A stretch of 64,000 nt of DNA from Vreelandella glaciei. Lineage in GTDB: Bacteria; Pseudomonadota; Gammaproteobacteria; Pseudomonadales; Halomonadaceae. The position numbers and the translations under genes were made by a program. The stretch is from NCBI RefSeq assembly GCF_013415125.1, contig NZ_JACCDE010000005.1, positions 117,128-181,127 of the forward strand, written 5' to 3'. The notes beneath the pieces were generated by a model. It worked only from the letters and a program-made list of their open reading frames with translations. It ran no database searches and was not told the origin of the DNA. This document shows positions 27,604 to 37,359 of this stretch, one piece after another; the first letter of the stretch is position 1, and every line of letters begins with the position of its first letter.

Positions 27604-29076
27604 TGGCATCATGGCTTCGACGAACATGACCAGTTCTTCCAGAATCTGCCGCTCGCGATCAGTAAGCGTTTGCTGATTGTACTGAGCGATCTCCCGCGCA
27701 AACGCCTTTAAAGTAAAGCCCGCTAGCGCAGGGTCATTAATGCGCATCCAGCGATACGCCTCCCACTGCTCACGCTCTTCGCCTTCCAAGGTGTCGGGGT
27801 AGCTACGCGCACGAAAGCGAAACAGCATCTCTTCCAAGCGTGGATCTTGGAACGCAAAACGCTGCCCCACCAAGTCCCACGGCTCCATTTCACGCACACG
27901 CTCCATCTGCTGGCGGTCAGCGGCGGAAAAGAAGCTGCCAGAATAGAGCATTAGATCAGGGTCTTGCGGCGCATCTTCATAGCCTGCGTTAAATACCTCT
28001 GCGACCTTCTCAGCCACACCGCTGGCATCACGTAGGGTTTTCCAATGCTGCCGACAGGCCGTCACATCCAAGCCTAAACGCTCAACGATAGAGCCATACT
28101 CACCTTTTTGCGGCCCATCAACATCTTTTAAGGCACTGGCAGGAAAGACCACCGGGCAGCGGTTGATATGAATCACTTTCAGCGGAATGCGTACATCGCC
28201 TTCTGCCAAATCTTGCTGGCTTACAAACACACGGCCACGAATCTGTTCCACCGACATACTAAGCATATCGCCGGGATCAACGCTTAAGTCGTAAACGATG
28301 ACCCCGTTGGGGTTGGTCGGGTGTTCAGCCAACGGCATCACCAGGGCGCTACAGCCACGGCTAGCGGGATAACGGCGGGAAATATGCAGTAGCGGTTTGG
28401 CATTGGGCAAGTCGAGCTGTTTAGCCACCGCACGCTTACCGCGCAGGCCGAGCAAGTAATCAAACAGCTTCGCATTGCGCTCTTTGAGAAGACGCGCCAA
28501 GGCGATTGTTGCGCGCACATCGGCCACTGCGTCATGAGCTCCTTCATGGGCAATGCCGTTCGCTGCCGTTAAGTGCTCAAGCTTAAAACTGGGTGCGCCA
28601 TCTTCACGCAGCGGCCACTCGATGCCCGTAGGGCGCAACGCATAAAAAGCGCGCACCACATCAATCAAATCCCAGCGGGAATTGCCGTTTTGCCACTCGC
28701 GGGAATAAGGGTCGAGCAGATTGCGGTAAAACAGGTGGCGGGACACTTCGTCATCAAAGCGCAGGCTGTTGTAGCCGACTACGCAGGTGCCTGGCTCACT
28801 CATATGGCGCTGAATATCTCCCGCGAATTCAGCTTCGGGGAGACCATGGCGCTGGGCTTTTTGGGGGGTAATGCCGGTAATCAAACAGGCCGCAGGATGG
28901 GGTAAATAGTCATCGGCCGGTTTGCAATAAAGCTCAATGGGCTCACCAATCTCATTGAGATCGGCATCAGTGCGCAGCGCGGCAAACTGTGCGGGCCGGT
29001 CGCGACGCGGGTCAGCCCCGAAGGTTTCATAATCATGCCAAAGAAAACTGGCAGAGGCAGCATTGGGTGGCGCCAT
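27583..29076 (-). CDS. sbcB: Exodeoxyribonuclease I
   Basis: The 497-aa DEDDh enzyme digests single-stranded DNA 3' to 5' in recombination and repair. Exo I is FLWHDYETFGADPRRDRPAQ, exo II is VVGYNSLRFDDEVSRHLFYR and exo III is ANGIAHEGAHDAVADVRAT, with the active-site His and Asp visible. The SH3-like and C-terminal helical domains follow (LEEMLFRFRARSYPDTL). The ATG at 29076 (MAPPNAAS) is preferred over a TTG two codons upstream. Convergent with the M16 gene. Confidence 0.96.
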   Translation of the reverse strand: MAPPNAASASFLWHDYETFGADPRRDRPAQFAALRTDADLNEIGEPIELYCKPADDYLPHPAACLITGITPQKAQRHGLPEAEFAGDIQRHMSEPGTCVVGYNSLRFDDEVSRHLFYRNLLDPYSREWQNGNSRWDLIDVVRAFYALRPTGIEWPLREDGAPSFKLEHLTAANGIAHEGAHDAVADVRATIALARLLKERNAKLFDYLLGLRGKRAVAKQLDLPNAKPLLHISRRYPASRGCSALVMPLAEHPTNPNGVIVYDLSVDPGDMLSMSVEQIRGRVFVSQQDLAEGDVRIPLKVIHINRCPVVFPASALKDVDGPQKGEYGSIVERLGLDVTACRQHWKTLRDASGVAEKVAEVFNAGYEDAPQDPDLMLYSGSFFSAADRQQMERVREMEPWDLVGQRFAFQDPRLEEMLFRFRARSYPDTLEGEEREQWEAYRWMRINDPALAGFTLKAFAREIAQYNQQTLTDRERQILEELVMFVEAMMPAQAFDA

Positions 29077-29157
29077 GAACAAACACTCCGCTGGGCAATG
29101 AAAAGCCCAAGCCTAGCACACCCGCCACCCCTTTCGCCGCGTATTCAGTTGTTAAGA

Positions 29158-29409
29158 TCAGCTCTTCGGAAGCGTAACGTTCAGCTCGAGTACAGAGCAG
29201 TTGTCTTCGCTATCCAGCGAAATCTGAATGGCGTCGTCGTCCACATGTACATAACGACGAATAACCTCAAGCAGTTCGCGCTCAAGCAATGGCATATAGT
29301 CAGGCTGGCCGCGCTGACTACGCTGATGCGCCACAATAATTTGCAAACGTTCTTTGGCTACCGAGGCGGATTTCCTGCGCTCACGCTTCAAGAACTCCAG
29401 TAGTTTCAT
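29158..29409 (-). CDS. minE: Cell division topological specificity factor MinE
   Basis: The 83-aa protein binds and stimulates MinD, which drives pole-to-pole oscillation and keeps the Z ring at midcell. The MinD-binding segment [20 protein letters not shown] is well conserved, followed by the dimerisation domain. Its start overlaps the minD stop by four bases. Confidence 0.97.
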   Translation of the reverse strand: MKLLEFLKRERRKSASVAKERLQIIVAHQRSQRGQPDYMPLLERELLEVIRRYVHVDDDAIQISLDSEDNCSVLELNVTLPKS

Positions 29410-30224
29410 CGACGACCTCCCCCGAACATGCGGCTAAGCAGGCCTTTACGCTGCAGTTCGTGAAAACGCAGTGGCATGTCCTCGCCCAGTAGGCGCGATA
29501 CGGTGTCGCTATAAGCTTGACCAGCGTCACTCGATATATCGTGGGTGACGGGCACCCCTTGGTTAGAAGCACGCAGAACGGCCTCTGACTCAGGAATCAA
29601 ACCCAGCAGATTAATCGCTAAAATTTCGCGAATATCGTCTAGCGTTAACATATCACCGGAAGTGACTCGCTCTGGATTATAGCGAGTGACCAGCAGGTGC
29701 TCCTTAATAGGGTCTTCGCCCTGCTCCGCACGGCGGGTTTTAGAGGCTAGCAACCCTAAAATACGGTCAGAGTCACGCACTGACGACACTTCAGGGTTGG
29801 TAACCACAATGGCTTCATCGGCAAAATACATCGCCAGTTGAGCACCGCGTTCAATACCTGCCGGGGAATCACATAGAATAAAATCGAAATCTTCTTGCAA
29901 TTTCTCCAGGATTTCCGCAACGCCTTCCTGGGTCAATGCATCTTTATCGCGGGTTTGCGAGGCCGGCAAAATAAACAAATTCTCAACGCGCTTATCACGA
30001 ATCAGCGCTTGATTAAGCCCCGCTTCGCCTTGAATAACGTTGACTAAGTCATATACCACACGCCGCTCGCAGCCCATGATGAGATCGAGATTTCGAAGAC
30101 CCACATCAAAGTCGATGACGACGGTTTTTTTACCGCGCAGCGCAAGCCCTGTGGAAATTGCCGCCGCACTGGTGGTTTTGCCGACCCCTCCTTTACCAGA
30201 GGTCACTACAATTATCTTGGCCAA
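29406..30224 (-). CDS. minD: Septum site-determining ATPase MinD
   Basis: The 272-aa deviant-Walker ATPase has [19 protein letters not shown] at the N-terminus and ends in an amphipathic membrane-targeting helix ([13 protein letters not shown]). With MinC it blocks septa at the poles; MinE displaces it. It lies between minC and minE; 157 bp separate it from minC. Confidence 0.97.
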   Translation of the reverse strand: MAKIIVVTSGKGGVGKTTSAAAISTGLALRGKKTVVIDFDVGLRNLDLIMGCERRVVYDLVNVIQGEAGLNQALIRDKRVENLFILPASQTRDKDALTQEGVAEILEKLQEDFDFILCDSPAGIERGAQLAMYFADEAIVVTNPEVSSVRDSDRILGLLASKTRRAEQGEDPIKEHLLVTRYNPERVTSGDMLTLDDIREILAINLLGLIPESEAVLRASNQGVPVTHDISSDAGQAYSDTVSRLLGEDMPLRFHELQRKGLLSRMFGGGRR

Positions 30225-30381
30225 GATTCACTTCCTTCTTGAAGTCGTTCGTCGCGAGCGCGAGTCAGTTGGCGCTCTGCACATAACGGGAACATCAATG
30301 TCATCAAACATGCCGTACTGTAACGGATCGAGTCATCGGCGTCGCTAGGCATGAAGATCAACGCGCCCTCATGAAAACACC

Positions 30382-31131
30382 TTATCCTAAAGGCTTAATC
30401 TCAAGCTGCTCTTTTGTAAAGTGAACTTCTGCTGGACGCCCTGAAAGCTGCGGGTCAATATCTTCAGATCGTTTGTAATTCCCCGCCACTGATAGCAGCT
30501 CAGCTTCCAATTCACGGCAGTATATACCCGCATGAGTATTGCCATGGATGCCCGCTAGAGCACGTCCTCGCAGGGCGCCATATACGTGAATACTGCCGGC
30601 TGCCAACACTTCTGCACCGGCATTCACCGCGCCAATCACGACCAGGTCGCCTTCAGAAGCACTCACCTGTTGCCCCGAGCGAACGGTACCCCGGTATAGG
30701 CGAGTGGCAATCGCAGGCGCTTCTGCTTCACTCACTTCTGTTTCTTCGCGGGTCACTTCATGCACTGGCGAACTAGTAACACTTTCAAGTACCCGCGCGC
30801 GCCCCTCTTCTACCGGCGGGAACCATCCCAACCCCAGCGCCCAGGCAGACTGACGCACAGGCTCGGTGCCACCGCGTACCGCGACCGGCAGTAGCTTATG
30901 GTCACGACACACGGCACAAATACGTTCAAGGGCTAAGTGCGGTTCATCCAGCTTTTCCACGCTGAGCACAACCGGTGTATGCTGAAAGAAAGCAGGTGAT
31001 TGGGAAAGTTTGCCAGCCAACTGCTGCCGGATTCGCTCCGGATCAGCGCTACTTAGCTCCATGACGGTCATCGGCAGCATGCCGCCTTTAAAGGTAAAGG
31101 CCACAGCGGCACTATCCACGTTAAGGCTCAT
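30382..31131 (-). CDS. minC: Septum site-determining protein MinC
   Basis: The 249-aa inhibitor of FtsZ polymerisation has the N-terminal domain and the C-terminal beta-helix (GQQVSASEGDLVVIGAVNAG, GSIHVYGALRGRALAGIHGN) that binds MinD. The ATG at 31131 (MSLNVDS) has GGGAG eight bases upstream and is preferred to the in-frame start at 31185. Divergent from the DUF349 gene. Confidence 0.96.
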   Translation of the reverse strand: MSLNVDSAAVAFTFKGGMLPMTVMELSSADPERIRQQLAGKLSQSPAFFQHTPVVLSVEKLDEPHLALERICAVCRDHKLLPVAVRGGTEPVRQSAWALGLGWFPPVEEGRARVLESVTSSPVHEVTREETEVSEAEAPAIATRLYRGTVRSGQQVSASEGDLVVIGAVNAGAEVLAAGSIHVYGALRGRALAGIHGNTHAGIYCRELEAELLSVAGNYKRSEDIDPQLSGRPAEVHFTKEQLEIKPLG

Positions 31132-31325
31132 GGCCGAACTCCCTGTCATGTTCAGATAAGATAAAGGTAGCGTACTATCACGCATTGTGGTCTAGAAAAT
31201 AGTCGCTTACCACACCATGCTTATTACAAGATAGTAAGGCCAAGCTAAGCGACAGCGCCGGTGACTGCAACCGCCGCATTGCTGACTAACGATTTTTTTC
31301 ACGCTACGCACCAGCAGGATGATCC

Positions 31326-34142
31326 ATGCACGGACTGTTAAGACGCCTGTTCGCACCTCGGTGGCAGCATCCCGACCCCGAAGTACGTCGTCAGGCCCTC
31401 CAGCGACTCGACCCTGAACAATCAGAACAGCGCCAGGCGCTGCAGTCGCTCTCTCAAGATCCCGATAGCCAGATTCGCCTTGCCGCGCTACTGGCCTTGG
31501 ATGACTGTGCAAGCTTAGTCGATGCTTATTCGCATCATCAACAGGATGAAGCTTGGTTCAATGCCATTTGCCAACGGTTGAGCGGACGCGAAGGCCACAC
31601 CGACCTGCAGCAACGCCAAGCGCTTATTGAACGTCTTGAAGAGCCGCGGGTACTGAGCGCGGTGGCCTTACAAGCCGACAACCTGACGTTGCGCTTAAGC
31701 GCACTGGACAGGCTGACTGATGAGAATGATCTGATTCATCAGGCTTGCCATAATGGCGTGGCCGCTGTTAGACACCAGGCTGCGGAGCGAATTGAGGACG
31801 AAGAAGGACTCAAACGACTTTTGAAAGAAGCGCGCCGTGACCGCCAGGTTGTACGCTTGGCGCGGGAACGGCTTAACCGGTTGCGCAGCGACGCCCAGTG
31901 GCTGGAAGCGGAAGAGCAGCAGCGCGAAACGCTGCTTAACCAACTTGAGCAACATGCCCGTGCCCCGTGGGAGCCACTTTATGGCGGGCGCTTCCGGCAT
32001 CTTGAGCGGCAGTGGGAACAACTCACGCAACCGCCAAGCGTAGAGCAGGAGCAGCGCTTCCACCAAGCCAGGCTAAATTGCCGCAAGACGTTGCATGATC
32101 ATGAAACCCGAGAGCAGGCTCGGCAGCAGAGCATAGAGCGCCGGGACGAAGCGGAGAACACCCGCGAGCAATTGCTTGAAGGAATAGAAGAGACGCTTGA
32201 TGGGCTACGCCACGCGGCGGCCATGACCGTACAGGATATAGACAGCCTGCGCGCTCAGCGCCAGCTACTCGATCAACGCTGGCAAACCCTTTCCGATATG
32301 CACCCGCCTAGCGATGTGATGCGACAACGCTACACGCTGGCGATTCAAGATTACGATCAATGCTTAGAAGCCTGGCAGCGCTGGTGCGCGGTTAGCGCCG
32401 ATATGGAAAAGGCGCTGGCTAACGAAGATCACGCCACCTTAGCGGCGCAGATCACCCAATGCCAATGGCCGGACGCCTTAACACCGCCCGCGCTGCTTGG
32501 GCGCGCCCAAACGGTTCTTAACGCTGAAAATTCGGCGCCCTCGCAGCCCACCGAAGACCATCCCACGCTCACTACTTATGCTGGCGAACTCGACACCTTT
32601 GAGCACTTATTAGAACGGGGCGCCTTCAAAAGCGCCAGCCGCCTTCATCAACGGCTTAAACCGCGCATTGAAGGGTTTGAAAGTGCCTCCGCTCAACCGC
32701 TTAAAGCGCGTCTGAAGCATTTAGCGGCACGATTAGCGGAACTGCGCGATTGGCGAGGTTTCGTCGCCGGACCTAAGCGCGAGCAGCTCTGTGCCAGTAT
32801 TGAAGCCCTCGCCAATGATCTTCACATGGCAGAAGAGGCGCTTGATCGTCATCACCTTCAGTTGGTCAAAGAGTGGAAGTCGCTGGGTGATGCCGCTGCC
32901 AACCGGGAGCAGGCCACGCGCTTTCGCAGCGCCTCAGATCGTATCCACGAACGTTTAGCCCCCTGGCGCCAACAGCTTAGCGAGGAGCGTGAGACCAACC
33001 TTCAAGCCCGAGAAGCGTTATGCGACCAGCTTGAAAGCCTGCTGGCTCAACCTGCTGAAGACGCCGACCCGGATGTACTTCGGCAAATTCGCGACAAAGC
33101 ACGCCTCCAATGGCGCCACTATAGCCCGGTGCCGCGAGATCACTCTGAAGCCGTTGGACGCCGCTTCGGTACTATTCGCCATCAACTACAGGCATTGATT
33201 GATCAGCGCGCCGAGACTATTGCCTCACAGAAACGCGGATTGATTGGTCAGGTGACGGCTCTGCGAAGTGATGAAAGCCAACCACTAGCACAGCGAATCC
33301 ACTTAACCAAACAGCTACAGCTTCGGTGGCGAGCGTTAGGTCGTGCACCCAAAGGCGAAGAGCAGACGTTATGGAAAACCTTTCGTCATGAGTGTGACCA
33401 GCTTTTTGCCCAGCGCGATGCGCACAAAAATGAGCAAGCGGCACGTCAACAACAGCAGCTTGACGAAATGCAAACGCTGATCGACCAAATGGATAGCTGG
33501 CAACCTATTGAGGCTAGCGAAGCAACCACGCTGGAGAATTTTCTAAACCAGGCTAACCAACTCGAACCGCTGCCACGCAATCGCCGTAGTGAAGGTATGC
33601 AGCGGCGCATGAGTGGTATTGTGCGGGCGCGTCGCGAACGCTTAAATCGGCTCGCCGTCGCCAATACGGTTCAGCAATGGCACGCTATTATGCCGCTCGT
33701 GAATGCTCACTTAGCCGCTGATCAGCACTACCTTAATGAGGGCATCCCCAGCGATGTAGATGCCCAGGCAGTGCTCAGCGACTCATTACCTGCTTGTTTT
33801 AGCGAAGCACATAACACTCGTAACCAGCAGCGCCATCGTATAGCGGTGCCGTTATCTGACGCTGATCACGCTAAGCTGGCTGAGTCTCTCGCCCGATTAA
33901 GGGTACATCTCTCAATGCTGGCCGTGGGTAGCGTACGGCAAAGCGATGAACCATTGCGGCTGGCTATTCAAGTAGAACGCTTGAACGAAGGCTTCAAACA
34001 AGAACGCAGCCGTGATTTAGAGGTCACCGACATCTTAGTCGCGCTTTTGGCACTGGGGCCACTGCCCACCTCGTTATGGGACGCTGAAGTGGAAGAGTTG
34101 GATAAGCTACTGAGTCGAATGGCTCGGGTTCCACTGCCTTAA
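31326..34142 (+). CDS. Large DUF349-repeat protein, 938 aa
   Basis: The protein is long, helical and rich in Gln, Glu, Arg and Leu. The first 200 residues look like HEAT-type repeats (PDPEVRRQALQRLD, DPDSQIRLAALLALDD). The middle and end contain several DUF349 units, for instance RHLERQWEQL, RLQWRHYSPVPRDH and RWRALGRAPKGEEQTLWKTF, which form long coiled-coil hairpins. There is no signal peptide or membrane helix. Family members in gammaproteobacteria are of unknown function. ATG at 31326 has AGGAT at the right distance. The gene is followed by a strong terminator and is divergent from minC. Confidence 0.85.
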   Translation: MHGLLRRLFAPRWQHPDPEVRRQALQRLDPEQSEQRQALQSLSQDPDSQIRLAALLALDDCASLVDAYSHHQQDEAWFNAICQRLSGREGHTDLQQRQALIERLEEPRVLSAVALQADNLTLRLSALDRLTDENDLIHQACHNGVAAVRHQAAERIEDEEGLKRLLKEARRDRQVVRLARERLNRLRSDAQWLEAEEQQRETLLNQLEQHARAPWEPLYGGRFRHLERQWEQLTQPPSVEQEQRFHQARLNCRKTLHDHETREQARQQSIERRDEAENTREQLLEGIEETLDGLRHAAAMTVQDIDSLRAQRQLLDQRWQTLSDMHPPSDVMRQRYTLAIQDYDQCLEAWQRWCAVSADMEKALANEDHATLAAQITQCQWPDALTPPALLGRAQTVLNAENSAPSQPTEDHPTLTTYAGELDTFEHLLERGAFKSASRLHQRLKPRIEGFESASAQPLKARLKHLAARLAELRDWRGFVAGPKREQLCASIEALANDLHMAEEALDRHHLQLVKEWKSLGDAAANREQATRFRSASDRIHERLAPWRQQLSEERETNLQAREALCDQLESLLAQPAEDADPDVLRQIRDKARLQWRHYSPVPRDHSEAVGRRFGTIRHQLQALIDQRAETIASQKRGLIGQVTALRSDESQPLAQRIHLTKQLQLRWRALGRAPKGEEQTLWKTFRHECDQLFAQRDAHKNEQAARQQQQLDEMQTLIDQMDSWQPIEASEATTLENFLNQANQLEPLPRNRRSEGMQRRMSGIVRARRERLNRLAVANTVQQWHAIMPLVNAHLAADQHYLNEGIPSDVDAQAVLSDSLPACFSEAHNTRNQQRHRIAVPLSDADHAKLAESLARLRVHLSMLAVGSVRQSDEPLRLAIQVERLNEGFKQERSRDLEVTDILVALLALGPLPTSLWDAEVEELDKLLSRMARVPLP

Positions 34143-34179
34143 TGATGGTTTAGCGATAGTTTGGCGTATCGTTCAATAA

Positions 34180-34210
34180 CAACGGGAGGCTAATAGCCTC
34201 CCGTTTGCGT
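34180..34210. terminator. Terminator between convergent DUF349 gene and phaB
   Basis: AACGGGAGGCTA and its complement form an 11-bp stem with a minimal AT-rich loop, followed on the plus strand by TTGCGTTT. The stem is symmetrical and A/T bases flank both sides, so it may work for both convergent genes. Confidence 0.75.
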
Positions 34211-34256
34211 TTCTCCCTGGTAAGGGAGCTAGCGTTTATCAGCCTATGGCGAACCA

Positions 34257-35003
34257 CTAGCCCATAAACTGACCACCGTTGATATCGATGTTAGCACCGG
34301 TGATAAATCCTGACTCCTTGTCGGCTAAGAAAGTGACCAAGCGACCAATCTCTTCTGGCGTGCCATAGCGCTTCACTGGGATCGTTTCCCGAATGGCTTC
34401 GCGCACTTTTTCTGGAATATTCATGATCATATCGGTAGCAATATAGCCTGGCGATACGGTATTGACCGTAATACCTTTGGTCGCTGTTTCCTGCGCCAAC
34501 GACATGGTCAAACCGTGCATACCGGCCTTGGCAGCCGCATAGTTCACTTGGCCAAACTGACCTTTACGACCATTGATGGAGGAAATATTAATAATCCGGC
34601 CATAGCCATTCTCAAGCATCATCTCGATAACGCTACGGCAGGTGTTAAAAACACTGTTGAGGTTGGTATCAAGCACTTCATACCACTGCTCGTAAGTCAT
34701 TTTCTTCAGGGTGCCGTCACGGGTAATACCCGCACAGTTCACTAGCACGCTGATGGGTCCATACTTGTCATGGATTTCGCGGGCACCTTCCAGGCAGGCA
34801 TTGTGGTCAGCGAGATCGACACCCGACAATTCGATGTTGTTAAAGCCGTCAGCATGCTGCGACTCCAGCCAGGTTTTGGCCTTATCGGGGTTGCGGTAAC
34901 CCGCGACGACCAGATAACCCGCCTCTGCCAACGAACGACAAATTGCCGTACCGATACCACCAGTTCCACCAGTTACCCAGGCGACGGGGGCTTGATTGGC
35001 CAT
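34257..35003 (-). CDS. phaB: Acetoacetyl-CoA reductase, NADPH-dependent
   Basis: The 248-aa SDR enzyme reduces acetoacetyl-CoA to (R)-3-hydroxybutyryl-CoA, the monomer for polyhydroxybutyrate. It has the cofactor motif VTGGTGGIGTAI, NCAGITRD, catalytic Ser in INISSINGRKGQFGQVNYAA with Y-x-x-x-K (YAAAK), and the C-terminal GFITGANIDINGGQFMG typical of PhaB. The PhaB-specific QFGQVNYAAAKAGMHG stretch separates it from FabG. GGGAGG lies before the ATG. No phaC or phaA lies nearby. PHA storage fits Halomonas. Confidence 0.93.
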   Translation of the reverse strand: MANQAPVAWVTGGTGGIGTAICRSLAEAGYLVVAGYRNPDKAKTWLESQHADGFNNIELSGVDLADHNACLEGAREIHDKYGPISVLVNCAGITRDGTLKKMTYEQWYEVLDTNLNSVFNTCRSVIEMMLENGYGRIINISSINGRKGQFGQVNYAAAKAGMHGLTMSLAQETATKGITVNTVSPGYIATDMIMNIPEKVREAIRETIPVKRYGTPEEIGRLVTFLADKESGFITGANIDINGGQFMG

Positions 35004-35232
35004 TGACTACCTCCCTGATATGACAAATGGCTTGGATCTAACCGCACGCACGTTGCGCCGCAAGCCATTGTGAAAAAGCGCATCTGCGCTTGTATTACCC
35101 TAGTGCATTATTCGCGTTAGCAATGCACCAACGTAAGCTTTTTGTTATAGCTACCTGAAGCATAGCTGTACTCCCTTCATGTTGCAGTAGGATGTACGCC
35201 ACTGCTATAAGCCGAACGTGTTAATACCTCTA

Positions 35233-35260
35233 TTGACTTCACGTAAAAACTCTGTAGAAT
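35233..35260 (+). promoter_or_regulatory. Sigma-70 promoter of tRNA-fMet
   Basis: TTGACT (35233-35238) and TAGAAT (35255-35260) with a 16-bp spacer end 14 bp before the mature tRNA. The -35 box is one base off consensus and the position is ideal for the tRNA transcript. Confidence 0.8.
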
Positions 35261-35274
35261 ACGCCACACGTTGA

Positions 35275-35351
<77 letters not shown>

Positions 35352-35362
35352 ATATTTTGAAA

Positions 35363-35396
35363 GGCAGATCAGTTACTTACTGATCTGCCTTTTTTA
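35363..35396 (+). terminator. Rho-independent terminator of tRNA-fMet
   Basis: GGCAGATCAG and CTGATCTGCC form a 10-bp stem with a 7-nt loop followed by TTTTTT, 11 bp after the CCA end. Confidence 0.92.
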
Positions 35397-35419
35397 TGCC
35401 TGCCGTTCCAAAACGCCCT

Positions 35420-35448
35420 GTGCCCAAATGGTGCCCACGCTGTGCCTA
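35420..35448. repeat. Three direct repeats GTGCCYA, 11-bp period (possible integrase arm sites)
   Basis: GTGCCCA occurs at 35420-35426 and 35431-35437, and GTGCCTA at 35442-35448, exactly 11 bp apart. The repeats lie between the tRNA terminator and the element's regulator gene, where arm-type sites of a tyrosine integrase are expected. The pattern is seen; the binding role is inference. Confidence 0.55.
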
Positions 35449-35535
35449 AACTTTATATCTCTTCTTAATCCTCCAGCATTAATGTGACCTTCAGGCTACC
35501 TGCGCCATTTTTTCTACCTATCTTATTCAACGCGT

Positions 35536-35802
35536 TCAGGTTTCGGTCGGAGCACTTATTTCTTCCTTGATATGAGTGACCAGCTGCTCGATTTCACAAT
35601 CAAAGTAGTAACATAGCTTGTCGAGATTATCCGTCACTGTGCTGTGGCCTGGGTGATTGATAATTTTCGATAACGTCATTCGATTGATACCTGTTTCTTT
35701 CGCTATCTCGCCTATCGTAATTCTGCGCCGTTCTGCAAATTCCTTTTCTGCAATCAGCTCTTTTAAGTGATACCGAATCATATCTTTATCCAATGTGACC
35801 AT
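35536..35802 (-). CDS. XRE-family helix-turn-helix regulator of the integrative element
   Basis: The protein of about 88 aa has a Cro/C1-type helix-turn-helix (ITIGEIAKETGINRMTLSKI followed by INHPGHSTVTDNLDKLCYYF), close to the short phage-type HTH proteins. It is divergent from the excisionase and integrase genes with an operator-like inverted repeat between, the layout of a lysogeny switch. The start is uncertain: ATG at 35802 or 35781; neither has a good ribosome site. Confidence 0.8.
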   Translation of the reverse strand: MVTLDKDMIRYHLKELIAEKEFAERRRITIGEIAKETGINRMTLSKIINHPGHSTVTDNLDKLCYYFDCEIEQLVTHIKEEISAPTET

Positions 35803-35829
35803 AAAAATTATCAAAAAGGTGTTGAAATA

Positions 35830-35883
35830 ATCATTTGATTGTATATATTGATAATCTAACGATTAGAAATATTATCAAATGAT
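35830..35883. promoter_or_regulatory. Operator-like inverted repeats between regulator and excisionase genes
   Basis: ATCATTTGAT (35830-35839) and its exact inverse ATCAAATGAT (35874-35883) flank an AT-rich 34-bp centre containing TTGATAAT and similar half-sites. The pair lies between the divergent XRE gene and the xis-int operon and is the likely site of the regulator. Confidence 0.6.
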
Positions 35884-35906
35884 CACCAGCATGAGGAGAT
35901 AGTCTC

Positions 35907-36146
35907 ATGGACTGCACTTTTTTGACAACGGAAGAACTCGCATCGCGGATCAAATATGATGCGCGAACCATCCGCCAGCAACTCAAAGACAGCGTGCTCA
36001 TCGAAGGCACTCATTACATCCGTCCCTTTGGGCGCAGGAAGATCCTTTATATTTGGGAAGCTATCCAAGAAGAAATGCTTCAAGCGACTCCTCGTCAGCA
36101 AGCAATTGCCATTCCTATGGCTAACGGAGGAGTTTGTCATGGGTAA
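35907..36146 (+). CDS. Excisionase-like DNA-binding protein, 79 aa
   Basis: The small protein begins MDCTFLTTEELASRIKYDAR, a winged-helix start typical of Xis/AlpA-like proteins, and continues with a basic HYIRPFGRRKILYIWEAI strand-helix that resembles excisionases found before DUF3596-type integrases. AGGAGATAGTCTC precedes the ATG. Its 3' end overlaps the integrase start by 8 bp. It should direct excision of the element. Confidence 0.78.
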   Translation: MDCTFLTTEELASRIKYDARTIRQQLKDSVLIEGTHYIRPFGRRKILYIWEAIQEEMLQATPRQQAIAIPMANGGVCHG

Positions 36147-37359
36147 AGTTCGAGCCCGTAAAGAGAGCAAAAAGCTTTTTATCGACTTCCGATATGATGG
36201 CCAGCGTTTTCGGGAACAAACCCTGCTTGACGATAACGTAAAAAATCGTAAGCAACTGGAACTACTTTTACAGCGCATGGAAGCGAAAATGCTGCTCGGC
36301 GAATTCCATTATGCAGAGTTCTTTCCTAATAGCAGCAATTTGCAGAAATTGAAGACCCATCAGCCTACCAATAAAGCTGAACCTCAAGTTGTCAGCGATT
36401 TAAACACACCGATTTTTAATGATTTTTCTGATCAGTGGTTCGACGAGAGCAAAATCCAGTGGCGTGCTTCCCACGTCCGCAATGTGAGTTCGATCTTGGA
36501 TAGCTCGCTGAAGCCAGCGTTTGGTAAAAAAACCATCGGAGACATCACCAAGGCCGACATCATGGCGTTTCGCGCCAAGCTAGCAAAACGCAGGGGCCGC
36601 GGTGCCACAGGATTTGTGTCGCCTAAAACGATCAACAGCCATATGTCCATTTTGCGTATGGTGCTCGATGAGGCGGCCGAGCGTTTCGATTTTGAGACGC
36701 CCTACAAAAATATTAAGCCGTTAAAGCTCCAGAAGACGCACATCGAGCCGTTTTCGCTACATGAGGTGCAACGCATCATCGATAACGTCCGCGCAGATTA
36801 TTGCCACTATTACACAGTACGGTTCTTTACCGGCATGCGTACTGGTGAAGTCGATGGGTTGAAGTGGAAAAATATTGATTTTGCTAAGCGTGAAATCTTA
36901 GTACGCGAAACATTGATCAACGGCGAAACGGAATACACCAAGACCGATGGGTCGCAACGAGAAATCCCTATGTTCGGGCAGGTGTATGACGCCCTCAAAA
37001 CGCAGTACACCGCCACTGGGCACATGAGCAAGTACGTGTTCTGCAATCAGATGGGACAGCCGCTTGATCACAATAACGTGACGAAGCGCGTGTGGTATCC
37101 CTTGCTCAAGTCTCTTGGGCTGACCAAACGCCGTCCTTATCAAACACGCCATACTGCCGCGACACTCTTTTTGGCATCTGGCGAAAACCCAGAATGGGTA
37201 GCGCGCATGCTGGGTCACAGTTCAACCGAAATGCTGTTCAAGGCCTATTCCCGTTACGTCCCCAATGCCACCCGTATGGATGGCTCTGCCTTTGAGCGTT
37301 TGTTAGACAACACCACGCCCACTAAGCCCCAGAAGGAGCAGCATCATGAAACGGCTTGA
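36139..37359 (+). CDS. int: Tyrosine-type site-specific integrase
   Basis: The 406-aa integrase has an N-terminal arm-binding domain of the DUF3596 kind (MGKVRARKESKKLFIDFRYD), a SAM-like core-binding domain (about 120-220) and the catalytic domain with Arg in FFTGMRTGEVDGLKW, RPYQTRHTAATLFLASG and MLGHSSTEMLFKAYSRYV (Tyr). The ATG at 36139 is chosen for GGAGGAG seven bases upstream; a longer in-frame start at 35956 would overlap the excisionase in another frame. It sits 0.8 kb from tRNA-fMet, the likely integration site. Confidence 0.93.
   Translation: MGKVRARKESKKLFIDFRYDGQRFREQTLLDDNVKNRKQLELLLQRMEAKMLLGEFHYAEFFPNSSNLQKLKTHQPTNKAEPQVVSDLNTPIFNDFSDQWFDESKIQWRASHVRNVSSILDSSLKPAFGKKTIGDITKADIMAFRAKLAKRRGRGATGFVSPKTINSHMSILRMVLDEAAERFDFETPYKNIKPLKLQKTHIEPFSLHEVQRIIDNVRADYCHYYTVRFFTGMRTGEVDGLKWKNIDFAKREILVRETLINGETEYTKTDGSQREIPMFGQVYDALKTQYTATGHMSKYVFCNQMGQPLDHNNVTKRVWYPLLKSLGLTKRRPYQTRHTAATLFLASGENPEWVARMLGHSSTEMLFKAYSRYVPNATRMDGSAFERLLDNTTPTKPQKEQHHETA

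Noticed and set aside
35956..36138. Longer integrase start
   Set aside because: The extra codons lie in the excisionase gene in another frame and give no integrase-like sequence; the start at 36139 has a strong ribosome site.
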